In this document: in pieces, positions 34,701 through 45,099 of the stretch
Layout of the letters: each line of letters starts with the position of its first letter
How positions within the stretch are numbered: position 1 is the stretch's first letter
Source: Sternotherus odoratus
Lineage: Eukaryota > Chordata > Testudines > Kinosternidae
Assembly: GCA_032164245.1 (NCBI GenBank)
Contig: JAVMKO010000006.1
Span: 104,301,310 to 104,365,309 of the forward strand
Direction of reading: 5' to 3'
Length of the DNA stretch: 64,000 nucleotides
Translations under genes and position numbers: made by a program
Notes under the pieces: generated by a model
Databases searched by the model: none
What the model saw: only the letters and a program-made list of their open reading frames with translations
What the model was told of the DNA's origin: nothing

Positions 34701-36220
34701 GCTATCCTATTGTATTGCTAATCCCTAGAGACAAGGATGCTGGTCTGTTTATCTCTCTGCTCTCCAGCCAAATCTTGCTCATAAGTCCGGGTTGCAACGA
34801 AGTGGGAATTTGGGGTAATGTCATAAACTTTTCATGAACCCTAGGTGTGCCTCGGTTTCCCCTACATACGGCATTGTTACCTAGTTGTGGTGTGTGGGGG
34901 GGTGTCTGTTTGCTCTTGGGGCAGGCTAGGACACAAGGGTGAATGGTGCCTTGCTGTCTGGAGCCTTAGGTCCTATTTAAGTGGAGCTGTTGAGAAGACA
35001 ATAGCAGATGGCACTGGCTGCATGTCGGGGCCATGACCCAGAGAGATACGGACGTCCTGCTTCTCAGCAGCGGAGCGAGCCCATTTGACCAGCTCGGGAA
35101 CAGCTGTGGAAGTTAAGTGTGGGCTGCGGGAAGCAGTCAGGGAGTTTGACAAAGGAGATCAGACGCAGGGACAGACAGAGCTTGAACAAGGAGGGTTCAC
35201 TACCGCTTGGCTGGGGGTCCGGCTACCTGGAACGGCCTATGCTCGGGCCTGCATTTCTCTGTGCTAACCCAGTTCTTCCTCGGCTGTGCTCCAGCCGACC
35301 AATGAACCCCACTGGGCTGCCCTCGCGGGCTGAGCATCCCAGCAGGTGCTGGCGGGGGTGTGAAACAGGGTGTTGAAGGCCCCGAGGCCCAGCCCAAGGA
35401 GGGCGGCGAAGGTGTCTGACTTACCCTGGAGGACGAGTGAGCCCCCGAGGAGCTCCGGCTCACAGAGGTGTCTCCAGAGCAGGGGCATCAACGCGTGGCC
35501 CCGGGACGTCGGTGTTACCTCGTAAAGCTTCCAAGCGACGGAGCAAATCTATTGAGAGTCAACAGGATTCGCTTTGATATTTTCGAAAGAACCCCTCCAG
35601 CCACCCCCGCACCCATCCATCTCCATACACATCCCTCCCTCTAGCCTCTCACACAACTATCCATCCGCCCGTCCAGCCCCCCCCACACCTCTGTGTCTAG
35701 CTGTGTTGGAGTGACACATGCTTTGGGCATTTATAGAGACACATATACAAGATATGCCAGGCCCCCCCCTCCATGGTTTGGATTATAACAATCGTACGTT
35801 ATGACTGTTATTAGGAGACGTTCCCAGAAACGTCGATTGTGATCGCCGGGTGTAAATCCACAGGGGCCCCACTCGGGCCAACGGAGTCAGGGCTGGATTT
35901 AGAGCTCAGGTGTGAGGATATATCCATTGTAACCAGCGCCAGATCCGACCCGGTTCCGGTCGGTACGTGGACCGCAGCGTAACCGTGCTGGGTTGCCCGG
36001 CAGCCCTGGGGGCTGGAGCACTAGGTAACGGGGTTCGCGGGAAGCGTTCGGCCAGCGTTAACCCACCCGCCTGACAAGCCGAGTAAGCCCCGGGTGACAG
36101 AGCTGGGTAAGCAGCTTCTAAACAGCCGCCGGCTGCCGACGGTGGACGGCTGAGCTGGGCGGCTGCAGGGCCCACGCGCTGACCATGGGAGGGGGGCGTG
36201 TGTCTGGTCCCAGGACTGAC

Positions 36221-36247
36221 CGTCGTTATCACCCTGCTCAGCCACAC
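36221..36247 (-). CDS. Predicted linker exon of PYD gene A (27 nt)
   Basis: The acceptor CTCCCGGCAG at 36248 and a donor G|GTCAGT at 36220 bound nine codons (GVAEQGDND) that keep phase 1 on both sides. It corresponds to the larger linker exon 48530-48589 of copy 2. It is short and weakly supported on its own, but its phase fits. Confidence 0.5.
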
Positions 36248-36557
36248 CTGCCGGGAGAAAAAAGAGAACTCGCTCAGAAAGGGACCGGGGCGCAGCCTCC
36301 ACAAACCTCCCCCGCCCCCACTGTGATCCCTCCTGACACTTCCCCTCCACCCCCAGCCTGAGCCCCCCCGCTCGCCCCAGCCACCTGCAGGATTTCCCCA
36401 CCCGGTGTGCGCTCTCCAGGCCGTCTTCCTCCCCTGCGGCCGGGATCCCTCCGCTCGCTAGAAAAAGAGTCCGAGGCGTTTCTCCTCTCTCTATCTGAAT
36501 AGATCTGTCCCTCGGTGTCCCCCTTCCCGCCCCCAACAACTTTACGTCTCTCTCTGG

Positions 36558-37208
36558 GGTCAGGTTTCAGAGTAGGAGCCGTGTTAGTCTGTATCCGGAA
36601 AAAGAACAGGAGGACTTGTGACACCTGCGACTAGCAAATGTATTTGGGCGTAAGCTTTCGTGGGTTAAAACCCACTTCATCAGATGCATAGAGTGGAACA
36701 TACAGTAGGAAGATCTAGAGAGAGAGAGAGAGAGAACATGAAAAGATGGGGGTTGCCATAGCAACTCTAAGAGACCAATCAATTACAGTGGGCTATTATC
36801 AGTAGGAGAAAAAAGAAAGTTCGTAGTGATAATGAGGATGGCACATTTCAAACAGTTGGCAAGAAGGTGTGAGTAACAGTAGGGGGAAAACTTAGCATGG
36901 GGAAATAGATTTCAGTTTGTGTAATGTAATAAAGACTGGACGTGGCTAGGTCATTATACAAACTGAAATCTATTTCCCCATGCTAAGTTTCCCCCCTATT
37001 GTTACTCAAATCTTCTTGTCAACTGTCTGAAATGAGTCTTCCTGATTATCACTAAAATGTTTTTTTTCTCCTGCTGATAATAGCTCAGATATATCTATCT
37101 TCCTACTCTATGTTCTACTCTATGCATCTGATGAAGTGGGTTTTAACCCACGAAAACTTAGGCCCAAATAAATTTGCTAGTCTTGAAAGTGCCACAAGGA
37201 CTCCTCGT
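36558..37208. mobile_element. Fold-back MITE, long 'CATAAGCTTTCGTGG' family member, TSD TCTCTCTGG
   Basis: The left arm (ggagccgtgttagtctgtat ... gcgtaagctttcgtgggtta ... cttcatcagatgcatagagt) is mirrored on the right (ctctatgcatctgatgaagt ... cacgaaaacttaggcc ... ccacaaggactcctcgt). The centre is also inverted: ttagcatggggaaatagatt at 36891 and aatctatttccccatgctaa at 36966. The flanks tctctctgg repeat at 36549-36557 and 37209-37217. Copy 2 of the duplication lacks it. Confidence 0.88.
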
Positions 37209-37502
37209 TCTCTCTGGTGTGTCTCTCTCTGGTACAGAATTGCCCAGTGTGGAGCATGTGGGAAATCCCTGGAATAAATATTTTTAAGTGTGCCTCAGTT
37301 TCCCCACTCGCGGCGTGGTGATCCCCACTGGGTGAGGGGGGTTCTTTTCCCATTTGGAAAGGAGGAGTAAGAGATGGGTGCTGGGCTGGTACAAGCAAAC
37401 CATCCACTACTGGCCCTGTCTGGACAGAGTTGCCTTGGTGATACCGTGAAAGACCCTAACTCCCTTTGCGGATCTCGGACAGGAAGTTAGGTGTCTAAAC
37501 CC

Positions 37503-38159
37503 CAGGGCCGTCCTTAGGCATAGGCAGCATCACTGTGTGTAGAGCACCCAAAAATGTGGGGCATCCCTGGGTCTTAGTGTCCACCCATCCATTTTTCCTA
37601 TCCCTGTTCTGATCCTTCCTGCTGGCTCTCAGCACATGTGGTTGCAGCAGCCTGGTGAGTCTCCCTCCAGACTGGGACCTAGTAACTTAAAAGTGAAAAA
37701 GCCTCCAGCCTGCCAGACCTATTAGCACAAGGCTAAAACTGCTAAAGAGCCATTCAAGGGATAAAAAGCCACTTAACAGGCATTTGCCAACTCCCAGGTG
37801 TAGACTGTCAGTTTCTGAATTTACTGACAAAAACACTTGGGCACGACTGTAATATTTACGAGAACATGTTATAGTCTACACAGGACCTTACTTTAAAATT
37901 TGCTTAACGATATTTCATGAGTGTGTTCCAGAAGATTATCAAATTCACATCTCTCAAAACTCCTTGCATCCATTTTTGGATGCACAGTCTGAATGTTCAT
38001 CTTTAGCTTGAAATGCTTGGATCTTCAGAGATACCGTTTTTTAAATAAATCCTTCAAAAGACCACCTTTATCTAAACCACACAGGTTAACCCCTTTGGGA
38101 AGAAGGGCACCAGTTTAATAAGACTGCATAGGGCCCCGTACATCCTAAGGACGGCCCTG
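37503..38159. mobile_element. Non-autonomous hAT-like element, TSD CTAAACCC
   Basis: The termini cagggccgtccttagg and cctaaggacggccctg are perfect inverted repeats. Exact 8-bp duplications ctaaaccc lie at 37495-37502 and 38160-38167. The equivalent site in copy 2 (about 49700-49712, aggtgcttaaacc) is empty. Confidence 0.95.
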
Positions 38160-38324
38160 CTAAACCCCTTGGGGTCTGTGACACCAGTCTTGCCTGAGAA
38201 GGGGCTGCACAATTCTGCCCCGCAGGGACTGTGGCCAAGGATTTCTCTGCTTGGCAGGCAGTTCCTGTTCATGGTGACCCATCAAGACAGATCCCCCTTA
38301 AGAAGGGGGCAGGCTCCCCTGGTA

Positions 38325-38444
38325 GGGTGACCAGATGCCCCGATTTGATAGGAACAGTCCCGATTTTGGGGTCTTTTTCTTATATAGGCTCCAATTACCC
38401 CCCACCTCCTGAAAAAGGGAGACCGATTTGCTGTCTGGTCACTC
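38325..38444. mobile_element. MITE with GGTGACCAGA termini, copy 2
   Basis: gggtgaccagatg ... gtctggtcactc, flanked by ta on both sides. The interior matches 5528-5627. It lies about 20 bases past the splice donor of the PYD exon and is absent from duplicate 2. Confidence 0.8.
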
Positions 38445-38465
38445 TACGGAGAGCCCCTCACTCAC

Positions 38466-38742
38466 CCTGCCCTGCGGCCTGGAACAGGTTGCGTGCCAGG
38501 TTCTTCTTGTCCATGGCTTCCAGCACCTTCCCGGCCACCTCCACCGCGTAATCCTCCTCGTAGTAGCTGACTAGCTGCCGAGTGATGTCTACAGCTTCTG
38601 CTTTTTCCAGCTGGCTCCATTTGATACGGTTATAACCCGGCTTGGGCCGGAAATTGTTCAGCTTGTCTTTAAACGTCTTCAAGTCCGACGCGCCCAGCTC
38701 GCTGAGGGTGTCGTACAGATGGTCTCTCCGCGTCTTTGCCAT
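38466..38742 (-). CDS. PYCARD/PYDC1-like: Pyrin-domain exon, PYD gene A
   Basis: It encodes a 92-residue Pyrin death-fold domain, which assembles or blocks inflammasome filaments through PYD-PYD contacts in the cytosol. ATG is at 38742 (MAKTRRDHLYDTLSELGASD). An upstream in-frame ATG at 38850 was not chosen because the family starts just before the first helix. Helical features seen are DLKTFKDKL, the RIKWSQLEKAEAVDITRQLV stretch and YAVEVAGKVLEAMDKKNLA. The donor CAGG|GTGAGT is at 38465. Position between an alpha-M/X-type integrin and TRIM72 matches mammalian PYDC1/PYCARD. Downstream exons at 36221-36247 and 34204-34346 join in phase to give 148 residues. No CARD exon was seen in the window, so a full ASC is not supported. 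It is a near twin of 49956-50232 (10 base differences of 277). Confidence 0.92.
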
Positions 38743-38889
38743 GATCCCTCGGTGCTCCGAGCCAGCGTGGGAAGGAGGAAAGTGTCCCAAGAAGGAAAGT
38801 AAAACAGACTTTCCCCATCTCCACCCTTCCGCCCTCTTCCCTTCTGGCACGGGGGGAGGGGAGGTGCGCTCAGTTAGAAGATTAACAGT

Positions 38890-39250
38890 TTTGCTCCTGC
38901 TCTGGCTCCCGATTCTTGTGGCCCTTTTGGGGGGTCAGGAGCTTTGCCACTATGGAGGGCACCAGGGGGCTCAGATTCACTCCTGTTGCCCTGCATTTGT
39001 CAAACACTCATCGGCATAGAGATTGGGAGGGCAAAGGGCGTCTGTACCCTGGCCAGTTACACACAGGTACGCCCCTCAGAGACAATTATAAACACACAGA
39101 ATGGCACACAGAGACACACCACACACAGATACACATACAGTTACACCACAGATTTACCATACGCACCCACTGACAGACACACTACACACAGAAGCGCACA
39201 AACACAGACATGCATACACAGACACACTCAAATACCAACCCATTGACTGA
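38890..39250. repeat. Cryptic CA/ACAC-rich tract upstream of PYD gene A
   Basis: Degenerate 'acacacag ttacac' words, homologous to the larger tract at 50575-50885 in duplicate 2. It lies 150-500 bases upstream of the PYD start and so in the promoter region. Confidence 0.7.
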
Positions 39251-39954
39251 CACTCCCCCATCTACATGTACAGATCCGAGGAAAGTGGAAAATCCCATTC
39301 CTCCAGCAACAGGAAATGGGGTGTGCCAATAAAATCTTCAAACTAGTCTCAGCCAAAAGTCTCATTGTTTACATAAGGAAGGAATTTCTCTGGTTTCTTC
39401 TCTCTAGCAAACAAAAAACAACATACAAGGGTAACACACTGTTTGCCTACCCAGAGTGACTCATTGTACCTCATACATTCAAACCAGTTAGGAAGAGCTC
39501 GCCGTGAGAGCCACAAAACAGAAACAGAAGGTGTAAGAGGGCAAACGTTCTGATCCCCCCCAAAAGAAATCCAAACTAAGGACTTTTCGCCCCAGATTAG
39601 AAGCTGCATGTTTCTCTGCTGGATAAGTCAGAGACTGGACGATGGGAAGCGGATGTTATTAAACAGAACACATGGACTATGTCCACTCCATTCAGAGCTG
39701 TGGTTATCAAACGTTTTGTCTTGGCAAACCCTGTCACACAGCAAACCTCTGAGTGTGACCCCCACCACACACACAAATTAAAAACATAGTTTATATGTAA
39801 CACTATTTTAAATGCTGAACGTAGAACCCTATTGCGTGAAACGAATTGATCTTTTCTCGCCGCTTTTAAATGAAGACGAAACATTTTTTATCAAATTCTT
39901 TTTCTAAGCCAAAAAGTTATTTTTTTCAATGTTCAATAGTTACTGTTTAATAGT

Positions 39955-40086
39955 CTCAAGAATCAGAGAGGTAGCCGTGTTAGTCTGGAATTGCAGGAGT
40001 TACAAAGAGTCCTGTGGCACCTTAAAGACTAACTAAAGTATTGAAGCATAAGCTTTCGTGGGCTAATACCCACTTCGTCGGATGCA
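39955..40086 (+). repeat. 'CATAAGCTTTCGTGG' element with 11-bp target duplication
   Basis: The element (agaggtagccgtgttagtct ... gcataagctttcgtgggcta ... ttcgtcggatgca) is flanked by tgtttaatagt at 39944-39954 and 40087-40097. It is inserted in an older hAT-like relic (39690-40400, ggttatcaaacgttttgtct). Confidence 0.85.
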
Positions 40087-40444
40087 TGTTTAATAGTGGT
40101 CCTGGGGGCGCCAAGAAACTTTGTCGATATCACTTTTCACAGCAGATTCAGTGCCCCATTGCCACCGTTTCTTCTGCGTCTTCAGACCTGGGGGGCTCTG
40201 AAAGCAGCACCTCCACCAGCAGCAGCAGAGAGGGAAGGGTGGCAACTGAGGCATTAAGTCTGCCATGAAAAGTGACATTCGCTTGTTTGTTAATAACACT
40301 TTCCCTAGCAGACCTGCTGGCACAGATTTCATGGCAGGCTTGTTAGCTGGGTGTATGGTTTCATCTGAAGGCCACAGTTTCACAGAGCCCCATTTTTTCA
40401 ATAGGTTAAACCCTGCAATTTAACCGTCATTACTTTTTAAAAAT

Positions 40445-40700
40445 AAGACGAAGAATACTTGTGGCACCTTAGAGACTAACCAGTTTATTTCAGCATAAGC
40501 TTTCATGGGCTATAGCCCACTTCATTGGATGCACAGAATGGACCAGAAGTAAGATGTATTTGTATACACAGACAGCAGAAAATTAAAAAGAAGTTGTTCA
40601 TTACCATACCAATTCTAAGAGGCTATTTAATTTGGATGGGCCATTATCAGCAGGAGGAAAAAACCTTTTGTGGTGGATTTCTGTCTCACAGGTGATAAGA
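40445..40700 (+). repeat. 'CATAAGCTTTCGTGG' element, longer copy
   Basis: gaatacttgtggcacctt, agagactaaccagtttattt, gcataagctttcatgggcta, cacttcattggatgcacaga, then an interior like the one at 51655-51945 (ggccattatcagcagga). Confidence 0.8.
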
Positions 40701-41239
40701 ATCTTTCAAGGGAACTTAACAGGGAAAGGCATTCAATGAGTGTAATGAGAAAGCCACTCATAGTCCCTGTTTAACCTTTGGTTGATAGTGTCCAATTTGC
40801 AAATTAATTCCAGTTCCTCAGCTTCTCGTTGGCGTCTGTTTTGGAAGTTTTTCTGTTTTAAAATTGACACCTTCAAGTCTTTAATGGAATGGGCAGGGAG
40901 GCTGAAGTGTTGAAGTAAAAAAATAATAATACTTTTTTTAACATAACACAAAAGAAAATAATGTAAAAAATGAACCCAAATGAAGTTTAAATGCAGTTGG
41001 ATGGGGGTGTACTCCCGCCCTGTCCTTGAGAGAGGAAATTAGGCCCCATAAACCTATAGAGAGAACCTGGAGGAGGAGAAAGGGAGCAGGGACTGATTAA
41101 TCACACAGGAGGGTCAGCTGCAGAGGAACAGCAGGGGCCTGTACAAAGCCAGGTAGCTGAGAACAGAGAGAGGCTGCGGGGAGTTGGCCTGCAGTCCTTC
41201 CCTGGGCATTGGGACTCTAGAGGGTAGTCCACTGTTACT

Positions 41240-42479
41240 CAGGGCCGGCGACAGAAATTTTGGGGCCCCCTACTCTGATCGTTGGGGCCCCCCAGCTCCC
41301 CCCAGCCTATTCTCCTTCCCCCCCTGCCTGACCCGGCCCACCCAACCTAATCTCCTCCCCCAGCCTAACCTCCTCCCCTCCCCACCCATCCCTGCCTGAC
41401 CCACCCCGCTGTTGGGGGTGATCTTCCTTTACCCCCACCCTGCCCAGCCTCCCCCCATCTCTAACCGCCTTCCCTCCCCCACCCCTGCCTGGCCCGGCCC
41501 ATCCCACCGAACCTAACCTCCTCCCCCCTCCCACTCCCAACCCAGCCTCCTGCCCCTATGCCTGACCCGCCCAGCTCAGCCTCCCCCCCACCCAAATCTC
41601 CTTCTCTCCCGCACCCACCCCATCCAGCCTAGTCTCCTGCCCCCCTCCCCGCCCGCCCAGCCTGGCCTCCCCGCCGGCTACCAGACATACCTGGGGACAC
41701 TGCAGGGCTCATGGCTAGGTGCCCCAGGCGGAGGAGGGCCGGGTTGGGCCCTGGTCCGCCCACCAGCCCCGCGCTCGCTCAACCTAAAAAAGTTTCCCCA
41801 GGACGCCGCGGCTGCCTCGCGCGCACTGGCCCCGTGTCCCAGCATCACTCGAGCCGCCGCGCTCAACAGGCTGCCCAGTCCCTCGCCAAACCGCACTCGG
41901 ACGCCGCAGTCCCGGGAGCAGCCCAACGCACCCCCCTGCCCAGCCTGCGAGCGCCCCGGGGCGCCTGCCTGTGCAGACGCGCTCGCCGCGGGGGGCTTCC
42001 CCCTGGCTGCCGCGGCTGGGAAGGGATGAAAGAGCCGCCGCCAACGCCGAGAGTCCTTGCTGGGGCGTCAAACTCCTGCCGACTTGCCGGGGAGTTTAGC
42101 TGGAGGGAGCGGGCAGCGGGGGACTGGGTCCCAGCACGCTGCAGGGCGGGCAGCCGCTGCCCGCCGCCCCCGAAGGAAGGACGCGCGGGTACCTTGCAAG
42201 GTGATGAAGGGCGGCAGCCGGGACCGGCCCCTGTCAGACACCCAGAGGAAGAGGGGTGGGGGTGCGACTGGCTCCGGCGCGGAGCTCGGTTAGGCGGGAG
42301 GGGTCCCGCCCTCACCAGCTCGCGGCGGCAGCAGCTCCCCCATGGCAGCGGCGCAAGCAGGGAATCCTCGGGAACCGTCTCGCGCCGCCCCGTGTACCGG
42401 CCCCGGACTTAAGGGGGCCTCCCTTAATTCCGGGGCCCGGTACAGCTGTACCCGTAGTACCCCCCTGTCGCCAGCCCTG
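41240..42479. mobile_element. Long non-autonomous hAT-like element, TSD CTGTTACT
   Basis: The termini cagggccggcgacag and ctgtcgccagccctg are inverted repeats (one mismatch). Exact 8-bp duplications ctgttact lie at 41232-41239 and 42480-42487. Both ends match the 492-bp relative at 30544-31035. The middle (41680-42400) is CpG-rich sequence not shared with the short relative. A 234-codon open frame there shows no domain. Confidence 0.93.
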
Positions 42480-42489
42480 CTGTTACTTC

Positions 42490-44640
42490 CTGGGAGTGAG
42501 GTGGGAGGCAGGTAAACCCAGGGAGAGAGGAAGCCAGAAAGGTAGGAGAAGGCTCCGGGGACAAGCAGCAGTGGATAGAGGTGCAGCTCTTTGCTGCTGA
42601 TTAGTGAGGCCCTGAGCTGAAACCTGGTGTCGAGGGTGGGCCTGGCTTCCCCTATCAGCCACTGGGGACAGGGGACAGACCAGGCAAGGGACAGTGGGCT
42701 GCCTGAAACGACTGCCGTGAAAAGATTGTCACGGTCCCCTCTGCCTGCCCCAGAAGGGACCCATGTAGAGACCCGGCTGTAGGGTGACGGTCTGCAGAGT
42801 GAGAGACACCAGAGCAACCAGAAGGAGGCGCCAGCTGTGGCGAGAGCACCCTGTGACTTGCAGGCCGGTGTCAACACACAGAGGGTATCAAACTTCTATG
42901 ACATTTGCTTGCAGTTGGCCTAGGTGTCGTTTGCCGCCTGTATTTGGGGCAGCAGCTCCAGCCAGGCCAACAAGGCTGCACGGGGCAGGCAAATTCCACT
43001 CCTGCCTGAGGCTTGCAGGGCGGGGCCTGCTGTGGGGTCACCGCTGGCCTGTGGGGCCAGGCACAGTGTCGGTGTTTCTTTGGGTCCCTCACAGGGACCC
43101 AGGGGGCAGTTAACCAGGGTCAAGGAGTGGCTAATCTGCAAGAGCCCCAGTTGGGGGGCCGGGGGGGGGGTGAGGGGGGGGGGTTGGAAGCCACAGGGCT
43201 GCCCCGCTCCCATGTGTGGGTTTCCTGTTGACTCAGGGTCAGACCTTTGCTTGGTCATATGGTGCCGCCAGGCCCCCTCCCTGCCTGGCAGCTGCTGGAG
43301 CGGACTTAGATTTTCCTGCTCTCTAACCTAAATCTCCTCTGTTGCAGATTAAGCCCATTCCTTCTTGTCCTGCCTTCAGTGGACGTGGGGAGCTCTTCTG
43401 TTTAAATTATTTTAACAGATCCTGTCTGTCTTTCAGTCAGTCTGGGCTCCATCCTGCCATAATCTTTAGCTGAGTCCAAGGCCGGGAGGGGCCTTCTCAT
43501 CTGACCCCCTGTGTAACACAGGCTGGAAAACGTCACCCGTCACTCCTCCCTTGAGCCCATTAACCTGTGACCGAGCGAGAGCAACTACTCTTTCAGAAAG
43601 AGACTTCCCAAGCGCAACGGAAAGCTTCCAGTTCATGAAGAACCCACCTGGGGAGTTGCTCTCTTTGATTTAGGTACTTTTAGCCCCCCCGTAGCCATAA
43701 CATCCCTGTGAGGTTCATTGTAGAAAGGGGAAACTAAGTCACGGAGAGACTAAGTGACTAGCCCAAGGTCAGTTTGTCGCAGACAATGGATTGAACACAG
43801 GTCTCCACCTAGCACCCTAAAGATTATACCATCCTTCTTCCCCTGTCTTCAACTCGAATAACACATTCCTCACGCACCAGTCTTCCCAGGGACATCAGGG
43901 GCACTACTCAGCATAAAGGTGATTAAGCCAGGCCCTGCTATATCTTCTGCGAAGCGCCGGGCTGTTTGGGGGGCACTATAAAAAAAGTAAATTCTCCTTC
44001 CCCCAAAAACCGAATGAAGGTTAAGAAAATAACCCGCTGGCTGGTTGCGCTACGTCTCTCGCTAGATGCTGGGTCAAAGAGAGGATACCAGCCTGCTACT
44101 GCTGCTAGCTAATGGAGTTGCTCCTTTACCTCCCATGGTAGAGCGCTGGGCTGGGGATGCAAAGGTCTGGAGTTCAAAAGCTGCTGGCTGAGCCATGAGA
44201 GCAGTTATTAAAAAGAGAACCACTATGGAGCCCCCCTCCCTGGAGGACAGCACCCCCTAGTGGTGCACTGTGGTCAGCACTGACTGAGAGGGGAGAAGGT
44301 GTAATCCCTACTGGGCCTCACACAGCACAGCACCCCCTAGGGACCAGCCCGGACTGTGCGGGAGATCATCCCCCACTGAGCCCTCCCTACAGCGCCCCCT
44401 AGTGCAGCATTAGGCTCAGCTCCCCATACTTAATCTAACAGGAGCCAAATGTTCCTTAGGGTCACTCATCCAAGCCTGGCAGCCATTTAGCTTATGAAAC
44501 CGACCCACCCGCCTGGGTGCTGTAAGAGGAGAGCACCACAGCTGGGACTTTCACCGGAGCCCAACCATATCTCTGGACACGCCATTGAACCTGCCAGCTG
44601 AAAAGATCCAGGAAAACACGCCCGCAACTGATGGACGAGT
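42490..44640. other. Intergenic, no gene recognised
   Basis: A G homopolymer-rich patch lies at about 43160-43185. A MIR-like antisense copy lies at about 43720-43830 (aggggaaactaagtcacgga ... ggattgaacacaggtctcca). A tRNA-like relic lies near 44130-44190 (tggtagagcgctgg, ggagttcaaaa). No exon could be supported. Confidence 0.4.
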
Positions 44641-44642
44641 TC

Positions 44643-44727
44643 ACAGAATGATAGGATATTGGGGTTGGAAGGGACCTCAGGAGGTTCAAGTCCAACACCC
44701 TGCTCAAAGCAGAACTAATCCCCAGCT
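44643..44727 (-). repeat. CR1-type 3' tail
   Basis: cagaatgataggatattggg, gttggaagggacctcaggag and the following accctgctcaaagcag are the reverse of the canonical CR1/SINE 3' end. Confidence 0.8.
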
Positions 44728-44757
44728 AAATTCTCTGTATTAAAAACAGACAATTGT

Positions 44758-44763
44758 TTTATT
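44758..44763 (-). terminator. Polyadenylation signal AATAAA of PYD gene B
   Basis: Minus-strand GGCAATAAAACAATTG. It is the counterpart of 34203-34208 in the other copy, which supports both being real 3' ends. Confidence 0.6.
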
Positions 44764-44955
44764 GCCCGAAAATGTGGAATGCAATATCCTGGCCAGTTGG
44801 TACGCCTCTGAAAAGGCTTCAGGTTTCCTTGGCCCATCGGGAGCTGGTAGAGCAGCAGGGCACGGCTAACACTGGAATGAAGCCCATCTCTTCCACTGCC
44901 TCGCGCCCACTCCGAAGGCTTCCACTCAGCACTCGACGTTACCATAGTTTGGATG

Positions 44956-44978
44956 TTACCGTAGGTCAATCTCGTCTC
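44956..44978 (-). CDS. Predicted last coding bases of PYD gene B
   Basis: The acceptor CTGTCCCCAG at 44979 gives GDEIDLR and a TAA in the expected phase. About 190 bases of 3' UTR follow to the AATAAA. In the sister gene the same exon stays open to the polyA signal. The tail is therefore not conserved. Confidence 0.4.
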
Positions 44979-45099
44979 CTGGGGACAGGGGAGTGAATCA
45001 GAGACAACCGCTCAGGGTGACTTTTCGTGATCTGGCCGTTCTCTGGCATCTTTCACCCCAAGAATCTCCAAGCGGCTCTGTCACATTACTGAAATAATT

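Larger units (their letters stand above)
34030..39300 (-). repeat. Segmental duplication copy 1 (PYD gene A)
   Basis: Blocks align in order with copy 2 at about 44400-50950: 34030-34360 with 44465-45060; 35085-35700 with 47080-47740; 35700-36550 with 47750-49470; 37215-37500 with 49480-49720; 38220-39300 with 49870-50950. Insertions special to this copy are the fold-back element (36558-37208), the hAT-like element (37503-38159) and a MITE (38325-38444). Confidence 0.85.

Noticed and set aside
41711..42412. A 234-codon frame inside the long hAT-like element as a transposase or captured gene
   Set aside because: It has no recognisable domain, and very high GC explains the lack of stops. It is kept only as a question in the findings.
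44130..44190. A functional tRNA gene
   Set aside because: Only A-box-like and B-box-like words are present. The stems do not pair into a cloverleaf, so it is at most a tRNA-derived relic.
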